Shown one piece after another: positions 27,241-36,368 of a stretch of DNA of 64,000 nt; within the stretch, counting starts at the first letter, position 1; every line of letters starts with the position of its first letter. Under the pieces are notes generated by a model, which was not told where the DNA came from, ran no database searches, and was given only the letters and a program-made list of their open reading frames with translations. Source of the DNA: CAWCUK01 sp963798775 (GTDB lineage Bacteria > Bacteroidota > Ignavibacteria > Ignavibacteriales > Ignavibacteriaceae); contig CAWCUK010000001.1 in NCBI GenBank assembly GCA_963798775.1, positions 1,426,001 through 1,490,000 of the forward strand, in the 5' to 3' direction. The position numbers and the translations under genes are program-made.

Positions 27241-29625
27241 TTACTTCAACAGAATCATTTTTTTTGTTGATACAAAATTACCCGCGTTCAGCTTATAAAT
27301 ATAAACTCCCGATGGTAAATTATATTTACCGGAATTAAAATTAATCTTATAATTTCCCGAATTCATTTCTTTATTTACCAGAGTCGTTATTTCTTTTCCG
27401 AGAATGTTATAAACTTTTAGAGTAACAAATTCTTTTTCGGGCAAATTAAAATTAATTACTGTAGATGGATTAAACGGATTAGGATAATTTTGACTCAGCG
27501 AAAAAGTTTGCGGTGTCATTTTATCTGTTTTTTCTATTCCGGTTATAACGTCAGTCTGGGCGTCATCAAAATATAAAGAGCCGGATTTTTCGCCTTTTGG
27601 ATTTTGTTTTACAATCACGCTGTTCAAGAATTTTTCTCCCGTGTTTGCTGAAATTTCACCGAGAGAAATTTCTTTCATTTTCCAGCCGGTCCAATTTAAT
27701 GTATCAATAAAAACGGTAAAACTATTTTCGGATTGATCATTAAATTTATATTCCAGAATGTTGCCGCTCAAATCGCCGAAAATCCAAATACCGAATTTAG
27801 AAGAATCATTTGCCCCGACGCTTGGTTTTGCGGAATTAAACAAAACAACCGAACCGCTGTCGCCTGTAAAAGTATAATTTAAATTAGCCGAACGAATTCC
27901 GTTTAATTTTCTGCTTGAGGTTATTTTAAAACTCGTTTCATCGGTGTTTATTCCGAATGAACCTTCCGCGCTTGCCGGATCTTGCCAGCTTCCGATAAAT
28001 TCAAAGTTATCAAAAATATTTCCGCCTACATATTGTTTCCCTTCTGTCCTAAAGGAAATTTCATCATTTGTATTTATAGTTAAACCGTCTAAATCGGAAA
28101 TGCCTTCTTTTAAAATAATTTTATAAACAGCGTTGCTCATCAACGGCGTCTGAGGTTCAAAAATTATCATACTGTCTGAATAAGCATTTGAGTTTACGAA
28201 CACGGGAACATTATTTCCTGATGAATCGACAAATAAAATATTACCGCCCAAAGAACCGGCGGAAATTGGTCCGTCAAATTTAAAATTTACTTGAACAGTT
28301 GAACTTATATTATTTTGTCCGTTTTTAGGATAATTAGTAATTAAATTTAATTTTGATTTAGTAGTAAAATCAAAAGAAAATATTTTTCCTAAACTAACGC
28401 CCCAATTTGTTTTAGCCGAAGAATCTATTTTTACAGAATATTTTACACCCGGCTGAAATTTTGAAGTCGGAATAAAAATTAATCTTCTGTTATTATTTTC
28501 CCAATTTAAAACTCCGTTAACGGCCGGTGAAACTGAAAATGCGTTTTGTGTTGAAGTTGTATTCATTCGAATATCAAAATCGATTGATATTCGGTTTTGT
28601 AAACTTATATTCTCAGCGGAAGAATCCGGAGAAACTGCCGTAATAGTAGGAACACTGTAATCCGCGGGTTCTATTAAATTCCTATCCGCGAAAGTTGAAG
28701 TATTTGCCGAAACATTTACATCAACGGAATCTTTTCCAAAACCATCCGCTTCAATATAAATTCTATATAAACCGGGATTTAAATTATCAAATAAATAGAA
28801 GCCGTTATTATTATTATCCCCGCGGAAAACTAAATTTCCCGGCTGAAGAGTAACGGTAATATTATTAATAGGAACTTTTTGATCGTTTGTTGAAGGTATA
28901 TAATAATATCCTACATTTTTATTCGGATCTCTAACAACACCCGCAATAGCTCCTGTTGAATCTTTCCCGCCGTTAAATAATCTTAAAAACGCGCGCGCTA
29001 TAGCGATTGCTTCGTGCCGACAGTACGCGTTGTTTTTTAGCCGCCACGATTCCGGCACATAATCATGAAAAGAACCTTCCGATAAAGAACCGGGCATATT
29101 TAATCCTCTAAAAACGCCTAAATAAGCTTGTCCTGTTCCGTAAAAATCAAAATCTCCTCTTACATATCTCGCGGTTGTTCTGTCATTTTTCTGAATTTCT
29201 TCTGAAACATAAGTACTCATTGTTTTTGCTAAAGGATAAGTCGGAGCGTTATCACCGCCTTGAAACAAAACTAATGTATAGTTAGATTGCGCGTTATAAG
29301 CGTTGCTGTGAACCGCGTGCATATAATCAACATTATTTTGATTGGCGATCGCGACGATTTGCGATAACGGTAAATCATCGGAAGAATTATTTTCGGTTCT
29401 AGTAATAACTACTTCGGCTCCGTAGCTTTCCAGCAGATCTCTTAGATTTAATCCTTTCGCTAAATTTCCTTCCGATTCCCAAAATCCCGTTGCCGGAATA
29501 AATCTGTCATTCGAATCATGCCCGCCGTGGCCGGGATTAACACAAATTTTTACTCCGCTTAAATCTTGCGCGTTTAATATTGCGGCTGCGGAGAAAAGAA
29601 TAAATAATAAAAATTTCTTCATCAT
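27241..29625 (-). CDS. Secreted N-acetylmuramoyl-L-alanine amidase with T9SS sorting domain
   Basis: Cell-wall or extracellular hydrolase of about 794 aa. It has a signal peptide, then an Amidase_3 domain (about residues 25-235) with zinc ligands in PGHGGHD, the Glu of WESEGNLA and the His of HAVHSNA. A carboxypeptidase-regulatory-like beta domain (about 245-325) and an Ig-like Big_5 region (about 330-425) follow. The protein ends in the type IX sorting domain (SLSQNYPNPFNPSTVINF to KKMILLK). I moved the start from an upstream TTG to ATG 29625 because GAGGAA lies just ahead of it. It lies a few bases after the TolB-like gene, in the same operon. Confidence 0.9.
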   Translation of the reverse strand: MMKKFLLFILFSAAAILNAQDLSGVKICVNPGHGGHDSNDRFIPATGFWESEGNLAKGLNLRDLLESYGAEVVITRTENNSSDDLPLSQIVAIANQNNVDYMHAVHSNAYNAQSNYTLVLFQGGDNAPTYPLAKTMSTYVSEEIQKNDRTTARYVRGDFDFYGTGQAYLGVFRGLNMPGSLSEGSFHDYVPESWRLKNNAYCRHEAIAIARAFLRLFNGGKDSTGAIAGVVRDPNKNVGYYYIPSTNDQKVPINNITVTLQPGNLVFRGDNNNNGFYLFDNLNPGLYRIYIEADGFGKDSVDVNVSANTSTFADRNLIEPADYSVPTITAVSPDSSAENISLQNRISIDFDIRMNTTSTQNAFSVSPAVNGVLNWENNNRRLIFIPTSKFQPGVKYSVKIDSSAKTNWGVSLGKIFSFDFTTKSKLNLITNYPKNGQNNISSTVQVNFKFDGPISAGSLGGNILFVDSSGNNVPVFVNSNAYSDSMIIFEPQTPLMSNAVYKIILKEGISDLDGLTINTNDEISFRTEGKQYVGGNIFDNFEFIGSWQDPASAEGSFGINTDETSFKITSSRKLNGIRSANLNYTFTGDSGSVVLFNSAKPSVGANDSSKFGIWIFGDLSGNILEYKFNDQSENSFTVFIDTLNWTGWKMKEISLGEISANTGEKFLNSVIVKQNPKGEKSGSLYFDDAQTDVITGIEKTDKMTPQTFSLSQNYPNPFNPSTVINFNLPEKEFVTLKVYNILGKEITTLVNKEMNSGNYKINFNSGKYNLPSGVYIYKLNAGNFVSTKKMILLK

Positions 29626-29633
29626 AAATTTCC

Positions 29634-30551
29634 TCAATCAATATTTAATTCTACAATAAAAATTTTTCCGTCAACGGTATTAAAGACAATTTTATCTTTT
29701 ACATTCCAGGAAGGATACATTTCCTTAACATCCACTGAATGAGTAATCGCTGTCTTTTCTCCGCCGTTTGAAGGTATAACATAAACATCTGAGGATGTTA
29801 CAAATTCCCCGTTATCTTTATCCTGCATAAACACAATCCATTTGCCGTCGGGCGACCATTGCGGCGCGTCTGCGAAACCGATTTCAGAAATAATATTTCC
29901 ATTTAAATCAGAAACAAAAGTACCTTTGCCCGCGAGAGTAAAAAGAATTTTTGTGTTATCCGGAGAAAGCGAAGGCCAGATATAATTCCCTGTTCCCAAA
30001 GGCTGAAGAATTTTCTTCTCGCCGTTTTTGTATAATACTATATTTGAATTATCGATATAAACCGCGGCATCGGCGGAGTTTATTGTAGAAGGTTTTGAAA
30101 CATTTTTTATAGCAATATTTTTTAATTTGCCGTTATCTAAATAAACAACTTTCCCCGAAGAAATTTGTTTCGGTTCATTAATATTTCTTTGGCCGGAAAC
30201 GAGAATTTCGGTTTGATTGTTTTCTAAATCTTTAACTTTTATCGATGAAAATTTCCGGTTATTAATATAATTATCAGAGCGGTAAACTATGCTTTTATTA
30301 TCGTCAGCAAATTGAGCCTGATAGCCGGAGCCTAAGTCATCGCTGATGTTTTTTAAGTTTTTATCCGATAAATCATAAAGCCAAAGTCCCTTGTAATTAT
30401 CGGAAGTTAAAAGAATTTTATTCCCGCTGTTATTTAATTTCGGGAAAAAGAATTTACCGTTTAGCGGAACTTGCTCAACACTTTTTACCGAGACTGTTTG
30501 AGCAAAAGAAATACTGCCGATAGCCAGCAGTAACAGGAACATTTTTTTCAT
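29634..30551 (-). CDS. TolB-like beta-propeller protein, secreted
   Basis: 305-aa exported protein with a signal peptide (about residues 1-18) and WD40-like/PD40 repeats. Each blade has the form (P)xLSPDNTKILFT or PQWSPDGKWIVFMQ, as in TolB and DPP-IV propellers. It is a paralogue of the next upstream gene and is followed directly by the amidase gene, suggesting a joint role in envelope maintenance or in binding wall fragments. The exact ligand is unknown. Confidence 0.8.
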   Translation of the reverse strand: MKKMFLLLLAIGSISFAQTVSVKSVEQVPLNGKFFFPKLNNSGNKILLTSDNYKGLWLYDLSDKNLKNISDDLGSGYQAQFADDNKSIVYRSDNYINNRKFSSIKVKDLENNQTEILVSGQRNINEPKQISSGKVVYLDNGKLKNIAIKNVSKPSTINSADAAVYIDNSNIVLYKNGEKKILQPLGTGNYIWPSLSPDNTKILFTLAGKGTFVSDLNGNIISEIGFADAPQWSPDGKWIVFMQDKDNGEFVTSSDVYVIPSNGGEKTAITHSVDVKEMYPSWNVKDKIVFNTVDGKIFIVELNID

Positions 30552-30560
30552 TTGGTTCTC

Positions 30561-31532
30561 CTATTTATAAAACTTTAATTTAACTGTAATAATTTTTCCT
30601 TCATTTGTATTATATGCTATTTCTTTACCATTCGAATTCCAGCAGGGATTCATTTCAATAATGTTTTCGCTGCCGGTAATATTAAATGAATTTCCCGGGT
30701 TTTCCAGTTCGGTTATGTAAATATCCGATGAAACTATTTTGTGTCCGTCATCTTTATCAATCATATAAACTAAGTATTTTTCATCCGGCGATAGTTTCGC
30801 GTTTCTAAAATCGCCGAGAAATTTTGTGGAATCTCCTTCTAATAAAATTTCGCCTTTAGAAGTTTCATAAAAAATGATTTTTTTCCCGTCCTTGCCTGAA
30901 TCTAACCAGATTAAATTATTTTCCCCTGCGTAAATTTCTTCTTTGCCGTCCGCGGTTATTTTGTATAATTTATTCTCATCTATTTTATAGAGCGTATCTT
31001 TTATGGTTGAGATTTTGGAAAAATTATCATTTTTCAAATTAAAAACTCGCGGCTGCCCGTCTTCAAAAAATGTAAGTATATCCTCTTTAACCTTTATGCC
31101 GGATAAATTTTTGTTTGAATTAATAATTTGTTGTGCGGCTAAATTCTTTAATTGAACTTGTTCGATGGAATAAATGTTCCTTCTTTTTTCATTTAAAGTT
31201 TTGGATATATAAAAAACAGAATTAGTTTTGGGCAGGTAAATAAAGGAATAACCTGAATTTTCATCGCCTGTTATTTTTGTTACTTTACGGTTTGGTAATG
31301 AATAAAACCAAATTCCTTTATAGTTAGCTGTTGTAAAAAATATTTTTGTGGAATCTTCAAAATATTGCGGATAATAAAATTTACCTTCTGTATTAATTAC
31401 TGCTTTTGAAACGGCTTTTATATCTATTGAATTATTTTTTTTATCAACGGAATTTTTATTATTTATCGCGGAATTTTCATTCTGCCGGCAGGAAACAAAA
31501 AGTAATAAAAGAAGGATTCCCAGGTATTTCAT
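30561..31532 (-). CDS. TolB-like beta-propeller lipoprotein
   Basis: Paralogue of the neighbouring propeller gene, about 323 aa from ATG 31532. That start gives a proper lipoprotein signal (MKYLGILLLLLFVSC); a longer frame begins at 31574. PD40-type blades are seen (KLSPDEKYLVYMIDKDDG, NPCWNSNGKEIAYNTNEG). The two propellers share phrases such as FYYPQYFEDSTKIFFTTANY and FFFPKLNNSGNKILLTSDNY, so they arose by duplication. It is the first gene of the three-gene propeller-propeller-amidase unit. Confidence 0.78.
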   Translation of the reverse strand: MKYLGILLLLLFVSCRQNENSAINNKNSVDKKNNSIDIKAVSKAVINTEGKFYYPQYFEDSTKIFFTTANYKGIWFYSLPNRKVTKITGDENSGYSFIYLPKTNSVFYISKTLNEKRRNIYSIEQVQLKNLAAQQIINSNKNLSGIKVKEDILTFFEDGQPRVFNLKNDNFSKISTIKDTLYKIDENKLYKITADGKEEIYAGENNLIWLDSGKDGKKIIFYETSKGEILLEGDSTKFLGDFRNAKLSPDEKYLVYMIDKDDGHKIVSSDIYITELENPGNSFNITGSENIIEMNPCWNSNGKEIAYNTNEGKIITVKLKFYK

Positions 31533-31644
31533 TGGTCGTATATTTTTTTGCATCATTAAATCAAAATTAAACATAATAATTGAAGAAATCTCTACAGATA
31601 TATAATTGATGATATTTTTTTATCAATAAATTTATCCGGCAAAA

Positions 31645-31652
31645 TAAATTTG
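31645..31652 (+). promoter_or_regulatory. Candidate TAnnTTTG -7 box
   Basis: TAAATTTG matches the Bacteroidota-type -7 consensus about 70 bp upstream of the SPFH gene. No firm -33 element is seen. Confidence 0.3.
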
Positions 31653-31726
31653 GTGACTGAATGGTCAACTTTTATTATATTGAACAAGTTTTTAAATAAA
31701 ATAAGAGAAATTAAGAGGGAATAAGT

Positions 31727-32596
31727 ATGATATTTATAGTTACTATTTTAGCCGCGCTTGTGGCCGCCGCTATTTATATCAGCGCTAAAAAGAGATATAA
31801 TAAATCAGAATCCGCTTTTGCTTTAACCGGTGTAATTATCGCTCTGTTTATTGCTGTTTTGCAATTTTGGACTATAGTTCCGGTTGGGCATGTCGGCGTT
31901 ATAGATTTTTTCGGAAATGTAAGTGATGTAACTTTAAAACCGGGAGTAAATTTTGTTAATCCGCTCGCAAATGTTGTTAAATTTGACGCCCGCACTCAAG
32001 AATTGAAGGAGACAATGGATGTACCTTCAAAAGAAGGATTAAGTGTTGAATTGGAAATGAGTCTTCTATATAGTTTAAGTTTGGAAAACGCGAATAAAAT
32101 TTATAAAACCGTCGGCGAAAACTATGTTGATAAAATTTTGGTCCCGCAATTTCGTTCGGTTGTACGCGGAGTTACCGCAAGTTATGACGCGCGCGCGTTA
32201 TACACTGCCGAAAGAGAAACTCTTGCAAAACAAATGGAATCTGAGCTTAGCAAACTTGTTAAACCCAGAGGAATTACAATTGAAGCCGCTCCTTTAAGAA
32301 GAATAGTTCTTCCGCCCGGATTAACCGCGTCGATTGAAGAAAAATTGAAAGCTGAGCAGGAAAGTCAAAGAATGCAGTTTGTTCTTGAAAGAGAAACTCA
32401 AGAAGCGGAACGAAAAAGAATTGAAGCAAAAGGAATTGCCGATTTTCAGGATATTGTGTCAAAAGGAATAAGTGATCAATTGTTGAAATGGAAAGGAATT
32501 GAGGCAACTGAAAAACTTGCTAATTCTTCTAATTCTAAAGTTATTGTTATTGGATCCGGAAAAGAAGGTTTGCCAATTATTCTGGGCGGGCAATAA
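31727..32596 (+). CDS. SPFH/Band 7 (prohibitin-like) membrane protein
   Basis: 289-aa protein with two N-terminal hydrophobic segments (about residues 1-20 and 32-52). An SPFH domain (about 52-215) follows with VPVGHVGVIDFFGNV, the LKPGVNFVNPLANVVKFDART strand and the RGITIEAAPLRRIVLPPGL stretch, and then a coiled coil rich in Glu/Arg/Lys (about 210-245). Bacterial prohibitin homologues form ring assemblies that organise membrane proteases or microdomains. It stands alone between the propeller unit and the heme operon, with its own likely promoter. Confidence 0.9.
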   Translation: MIFIVTILAALVAAAIYISAKKRYNKSESAFALTGVIIALFIAVLQFWTIVPVGHVGVIDFFGNVSDVTLKPGVNFVNPLANVVKFDARTQELKETMDVPSKEGLSVELEMSLLYSLSLENANKIYKTVGENYVDKILVPQFRSVVRGVTASYDARALYTAERETLAKQMESELSKLVKPRGITIEAAPLRRIVLPPGLTASIEEKLKAEQESQRMQFVLERETQEAERKRIEAKGIADFQDIVSKGISDQLLKWKGIEATEKLANSSNSKVIVIGSGKEGLPIILGGQ

Positions 32597-32640
32597 AAAT
32601 ATTTTATTTTAATTTTTATGACCCGGAAGTCACTTTCCCC

Positions 32641-32671
32641 TTGTGCGCTTTAAATTAATTAGTTAATTTTG
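32641..32671 (+). promoter_or_regulatory. Candidate promoter of the heme operon
   Basis: TAATTTTG at 32664-32671 matches the -7 consensus TAnnTTTG exactly, and a TTG -33 box lies 20 bp upstream (32641-32643). This is the spacing used by Bacteroidota primary sigma factors. It would start transcription about 20 bp before the first gene's ATG (32698). Confidence 0.5.
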
Positions 32672-32697
32672 CACTGGTTAGTCAGAAAAGGAAAAAC

Positions 32698-33522
32698 ATG
32701 AAGGCCTTTATAGATACTTTAAATATTCTACTTCCGCTCCTGTATATTGTAACTTTTATAATATATTCTTACGATTTTATGAAAGGCGTAAAAGCCTTTG
32801 CAAATTCTAAACGAGTGTTCCTTTTTATTACGCTGCTTATTCACTTCGTTTATTTGTTGGTAAGAACTATTCATTTTAATCATCCGCCCATTACCAATGT
32901 TTTTGAGATTTTCACTATTCTCGCGTTCTCAATAGGATTTTCTTATTTTATTCTGGAATTGGTTACGGATATTAGGGGAACAGGTCCTTTTATTATTATT
33001 ATTTCCATTTGCTTCCAGGTTATCTCTACAATTTTTATCAGAGATTTGGGTGAAGTAAAGGAAGTTTTAAGAAGTAATTTACTCGGGGTTCATGTTTTTA
33101 GCGCGCTTCTCGGCTATTCGGCTATTACTGTTTCGGCTGTTTACGGATTTTTATATCTCATTCTTTATAAAGATATAAAGCTGAATAAATTCGGATTGAT
33201 TTTCGACAGGCTTCCGAGTCTTGAGGTTTTGGAAACTTTAAGCTTTTATTCCGCCGTAATCGGATTTATCCTTTTAACTATCGCAATTGTTATCGGTATT
33301 ATTTGGCTTCCGACAGCTTTCCCTCACTTTTCTTATGCCGATCCTAAATTAATTGGAACTTCTATAGTGTGGATTCTTTACGGACTCGGAATAGCTACAA
33401 AGTCTTTCGGAAGATGGCGCGGCAAAAAAGTAATTATTTTTTCTATTGTGGGATTTGTAATCGCTATTTTATCTACTATGCTTACAAATTTCTTAGCACA
33501 AAGTTTTCATTCTTTTTATTAA
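32698..33522 (+). CDS. CcsA/HemX-like cytochrome c assembly membrane protein
   Basis: 274-aa polytopic protein with about eight hydrophobic helices. It belongs to the CcsA/ResC/HemX family, seen in the pattern HFNHPPITNVFEIFTILAFSIG and the later GVHVFSALLGYSAITVSAVYG with conserved His residues. Family members handle heme for cytochrome c maturation. When it precedes hemA, as here and in Bacillus, the product (HemX) affects glutamyl-tRNA reductase levels. It starts the heme operon and lies 6 bp before hemA. Which of the two roles applies cannot be decided from sequence. Confidence 0.8.
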   Translation: MKAFIDTLNILLPLLYIVTFIIYSYDFMKGVKAFANSKRVFLFITLLIHFVYLLVRTIHFNHPPITNVFEIFTILAFSIGFSYFILELVTDIRGTGPFIIIISICFQVISTIFIRDLGEVKEVLRSNLLGVHVFSALLGYSAITVSAVYGFLYLILYKDIKLNKFGLIFDRLPSLEVLETLSFYSAVIGFILLTIAIVIGIIWLPTAFPHFSYADPKLIGTSIVWILYGLGIATKSFGRWRGKKVIIFSIVGFVIAILSTMLTNFLAQSFHSFY

Positions 33523-33528
33523 GAGAAT

Positions 33529-34803
33529 ATGAATTTATTAGCAGTTTCCATAAATCATAAAACCGCGCCGGTTGAATTAAGAGAAGCTCTTCATCTGAGC
33601 GAAGAGGAAGTAAAGAGTTTTGTTGATAAAGCCAAAGGTAAACTTTTTAAAGAAGGTGTTATTGTTACAACCTGCAACCGAACCGAAATTTACGGTATTC
33701 CCGTTAACAAAGGCCTTTCTCATATCGATATTCAAAATTTCTTAGCTAAACATAAAAATGTAGAAAATGTAAGCGAAGAAAATTTTCAGAATTTTTTTTC
33801 CGGCGAAGCTTTGAAACATTTATTCAGCGTTGCCGCGGGAATTGATTCTTTATTAATTGGCGATAATCAAATTTATAAACAAGTTAAAGATTCTTTTCAA
33901 ACCGCGGAAGAATTGCAATTCGCCGGGTTATTAATGAAAAGAGTTTTCGATTCAACAATAAAAGTCGGTAAACGCGCGATTACCGAAACTGAAATTAGCG
34001 AAGGCGCGGTTACTGTAAGTTATGCGGCGGTTCAATTAATTGAAAAGATTTTTTCTAATCTTTCTAAAAAATCCGCGCTTGTTATTGGTGCCGGAGAAAC
34101 CGGAGAAATAGCCGCAAAACATTTATCGGAAAGGGGAATCGGCCGGCTTTCCATTACAAACAGAACAATTGAAAGAGCGGAAAAGCTTGCCGAACAATTG
34201 AAAGCGCGAATTATTCCTTTCACCAATTTTAAAGAATATCTTCAAGATTACGATATAATTTTAAGCGCTACAAGTTCTCCGGAATTAATTTTAACTAGAA
34301 GCGATATTCAATCCGCGATGAAAAAAAGAAGCGGAACTATGATTTTGATGGATATCGCGATTCCCCGCGATATTGATTCTAGCGCAAAAAGTATTGAAGG
34401 CGTTTTTTATCACGATATCGATTCATTAAATATTATTGTTCAGCAGAATTTATCTAAGCGAAGAGATGAAATTCCGAAAGTAGAATCGATTATAGATGAA
34501 GAAGCCGCTTCTTTTTTAAGCTGGTATAAATCATTAGAAGCAACTCCTACAATAAAAATGCTGCGCGATCATTTTGATCAAATCCGCGCCGAGGAAGTCG
34601 GGAAAAACATAAACCGTTTTACCGCTGAAGATCAGGAAAAATTAGAAATTATTACAAAAAGAATTATAAACAGAATCCTTCATCATCCAACAGTCGAATT
34701 AAAAAAAATGAATGAACTCGGCGCAGATAACGCGGCCGATAAAATTGGAATTATAAGAGAGCTTTTCGGAATAAATACAAACGGCCAAAAGGAAGAAAAT
34801 TGA
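33529..34803 (+). CDS. hemA: Glutamyl-tRNA reductase
   Basis: First committed enzyme of C5-type heme synthesis, reducing glutamyl-tRNA with NADPH to glutamate-1-semialdehyde. At 424 aa it has the normal length. It shows SINHKTAPVELREAL, the catalytic Cys in VTTCNRTEIYG, the GIDSLLIGDNQIYKQVKDSF catalytic stretch, the Rossmann motif VIGAGETGEIAAKHL and the C-terminal dimerisation helix. Its stop TGA overlaps the TTG start of hemC, giving coupled translation. hemL, which should act next, is not in the window. Confidence 0.97.
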   Translation: MNLLAVSINHKTAPVELREALHLSEEEVKSFVDKAKGKLFKEGVIVTTCNRTEIYGIPVNKGLSHIDIQNFLAKHKNVENVSEENFQNFFSGEALKHLFSVAAGIDSLLIGDNQIYKQVKDSFQTAEELQFAGLLMKRVFDSTIKVGKRAITETEISEGAVTVSYAAVQLIEKIFSNLSKKSALVIGAGETGEIAAKHLSERGIGRLSITNRTIERAEKLAEQLKARIIPFTNFKEYLQDYDIILSATSSPELILTRSDIQSAMKKRSGTMILMDIAIPRDIDSSAKSIEGVFYHDIDSLNIIVQQNLSKRRDEIPKVESIIDEEAASFLSWYKSLEATPTIKMLRDHFDQIRAEEVGKNINRFTAEDQEKLEIITKRIINRILHHPTVELKKMNELGADNAADKIGIIRELFGINTNGQKEEN

Positions 34804-35741
34804 AAACAAAAGTAGTAATAGGTTCCCGTGGAAGCGATCTCGCGCTTTGGCAGTCAAATTTCATAAAAAAAGAATTAGAGAAAAAACATAAAAACATCGC
34901 CGTTGAAATAAAAATTATAAAAACCAAAGGCGATAAAATTCTTGATGTAGCGCTTTCTAAAATCGGCGATAAAAGTCTTTTTACAAAAGAATTAGAAAAC
35001 GAACTTCTCGCGAAAAATGTTGATCTCGCTGTTCATAGTTTAAAAGATCTTCAAACACAGCTTCCCGAGGGACTGAAATTAGCCGCCGTTACAAAACGTC
35101 ATCCCGTTGAAGATGTCTTAATCGCGAGAAAAAAGAAAATTACAATTTTTGATTTGCCTGAAAACGCTAAAATAGCAACCGGATCTTTAAGAAGAAGAAG
35201 CCAGCTTTTGCACCTTCGCCCCGATCTTCAAATTTCAGAACTTCGCGGAAATGTTCCCGGTAGAATTGAAAAATTTATTAATTCAGATTGGGACGGAATT
35301 ATTCTCGCACGAGCCGGAGTTGAGCGGCTTAAACTAAATAAAAATATTTCTTCCATTATTCCTAAAGATTTGATTGTTCCCGCTGTTGGACAAGGCGCGC
35401 TCGGAATTGAAATTCATGAAGACAACAATTTTGTTTTCGAACTTTTACAAGCTTTGCATGATGAAGAAACTTATCAAGCGGTTTCAGCGGAACGTTCTTT
35501 AATGCGCACTTTAGAAGGCGGCTGTCAGGTTCCCATCGGCGCGCACGCGGAAGTTAAAGCAAACGGACTTTATATGGACGCGATTGTCAGTTCTGTTGAC
35601 GGAACTTTATCTTTTAGAAAAAAAGTTAGAGGAAGTAAAAAGGACGCCGAAAAAATCGGCAGACAATTAGCAAAAGATTTATTAAAAGCAGGGGCAAAAG
35701 AAATTTTAGATGACATTTACAAAAATGTGAGGTTAAAATGA
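34800..35741 (+). CDS. hemC: Porphobilinogen deaminase (hydroxymethylbilane synthase)
   Basis: Joins four porphobilinogen units into hydroxymethylbilane. The 313-aa protein has the usual length and shows GSRGSDLALWQSNFI, VDLAVHSLKDLQTQLPEGL, the GSLRRRSQL arginines that bind the growing chain, and the dipyrromethane cofactor Cys in LEGGCQVPIGAHA. It starts with TTG inside the hemA stop, with AGGAAG just upstream. Its end overlaps the next gene by 4 bp. Confidence 0.97.
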   Translation: MKTKVVIGSRGSDLALWQSNFIKKELEKKHKNIAVEIKIIKTKGDKILDVALSKIGDKSLFTKELENELLAKNVDLAVHSLKDLQTQLPEGLKLAAVTKRHPVEDVLIARKKKITIFDLPENAKIATGSLRRRSQLLHLRPDLQISELRGNVPGRIEKFINSDWDGIILARAGVERLKLNKNISSIIPKDLIVPAVGQGALGIEIHEDNNFVFELLQALHDEETYQAVSAERSLMRTLEGGCQVPIGAHAEVKANGLYMDAIVSSVDGTLSFRKKVRGSKKDAEKIGRQLAKDLLKAGAKEILDDIYKNVRLK

Positions 35742-36361
35742 TCTTAAAAAATTCGCTGCTTAAAATTATTATTTCGTTTGTTCTGGTTTCTTCTTTGGGA
35801 TTCCTATTTTCCGCCTGCCATTGCGGCGCCTGCGCCCAAAAGCAGGAAACCGAAGTTCCCTTGGAAATTTTGCAAAAAGCCAACAGCTATATTTCAGCGC
35901 AAACAGGCCGCGAATTTTTTGAAAAATATATTGCCCCCGATTTTGTAAAAACAAAAAAAGTCGGTTCAACTTATCAAATGGCTTATAGATTTTATATGCC
36001 GGAAAAACCTTTTGTCGATGAAACAATTTCATTCTTTGTAGACAGCACCGGGAGTGTAATGAACAACCGCGATATCACCGGTATTCCGCAGTGCTTAAAT
36101 AATCCGCAGGATTGTGAATTTAAAATTGATAAAGTCCGGGCGGAAAATATCGCTAAAGACACGGGACTTGAGCCGGGAATAAAAGATTGGAAAATCGGTT
36201 TTATCTGGAGCGATAAATTAAAGCAGTATGTATGGCATGTTCTGGCAACTTTCCATGAAACAAAAGGCGGAACAAACGGCTATATGGCCGACGGAAAAGA
36301 AGTTGTAATCGATCCTAATTCCGGTTTAGTTTTAGAAAATAACGAATGGCACATCAGATAA
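35738..36361 (+). CDS. Cys-rich lipoprotein in the heme operon
   Basis: 207-aa lipoprotein with lipobox LFSAC and, right after the acylated Cys, a CHCGAC cluster (four cysteines and a histidine in the first few mature residues). The rest looks like a globular periplasmic domain with a TGREFFEKYIAP start and a C-terminal stretch (GTNGYMADGKEVVIDPNSG) somewhat like PepSY-type inhibitory domains. I do not recognise the family. It overlaps hemC by 4 bp and lies 7 bp before the TetR-HemD gene, so it is bound into the pathway transcript. Binding of metal or heme by the Cys cluster is only a guess. Confidence 0.7.
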   Translation: MILKNSLLKIIISFVLVSSLGFLFSACHCGACAQKQETEVPLEILQKANSYISAQTGREFFEKYIAPDFVKTKKVGSTYQMAYRFYMPEKPFVDETISFFVDSTGSVMNNRDITGIPQCLNNPQDCEFKIDKVRAENIAKDTGLEPGIKDWKIGFIWSDKLKQYVWHVLATFHETKGGTNGYMADGKEVVIDPNSGLVLENNEWHIR

Positions 36362-36368
36362 TTTTTTT

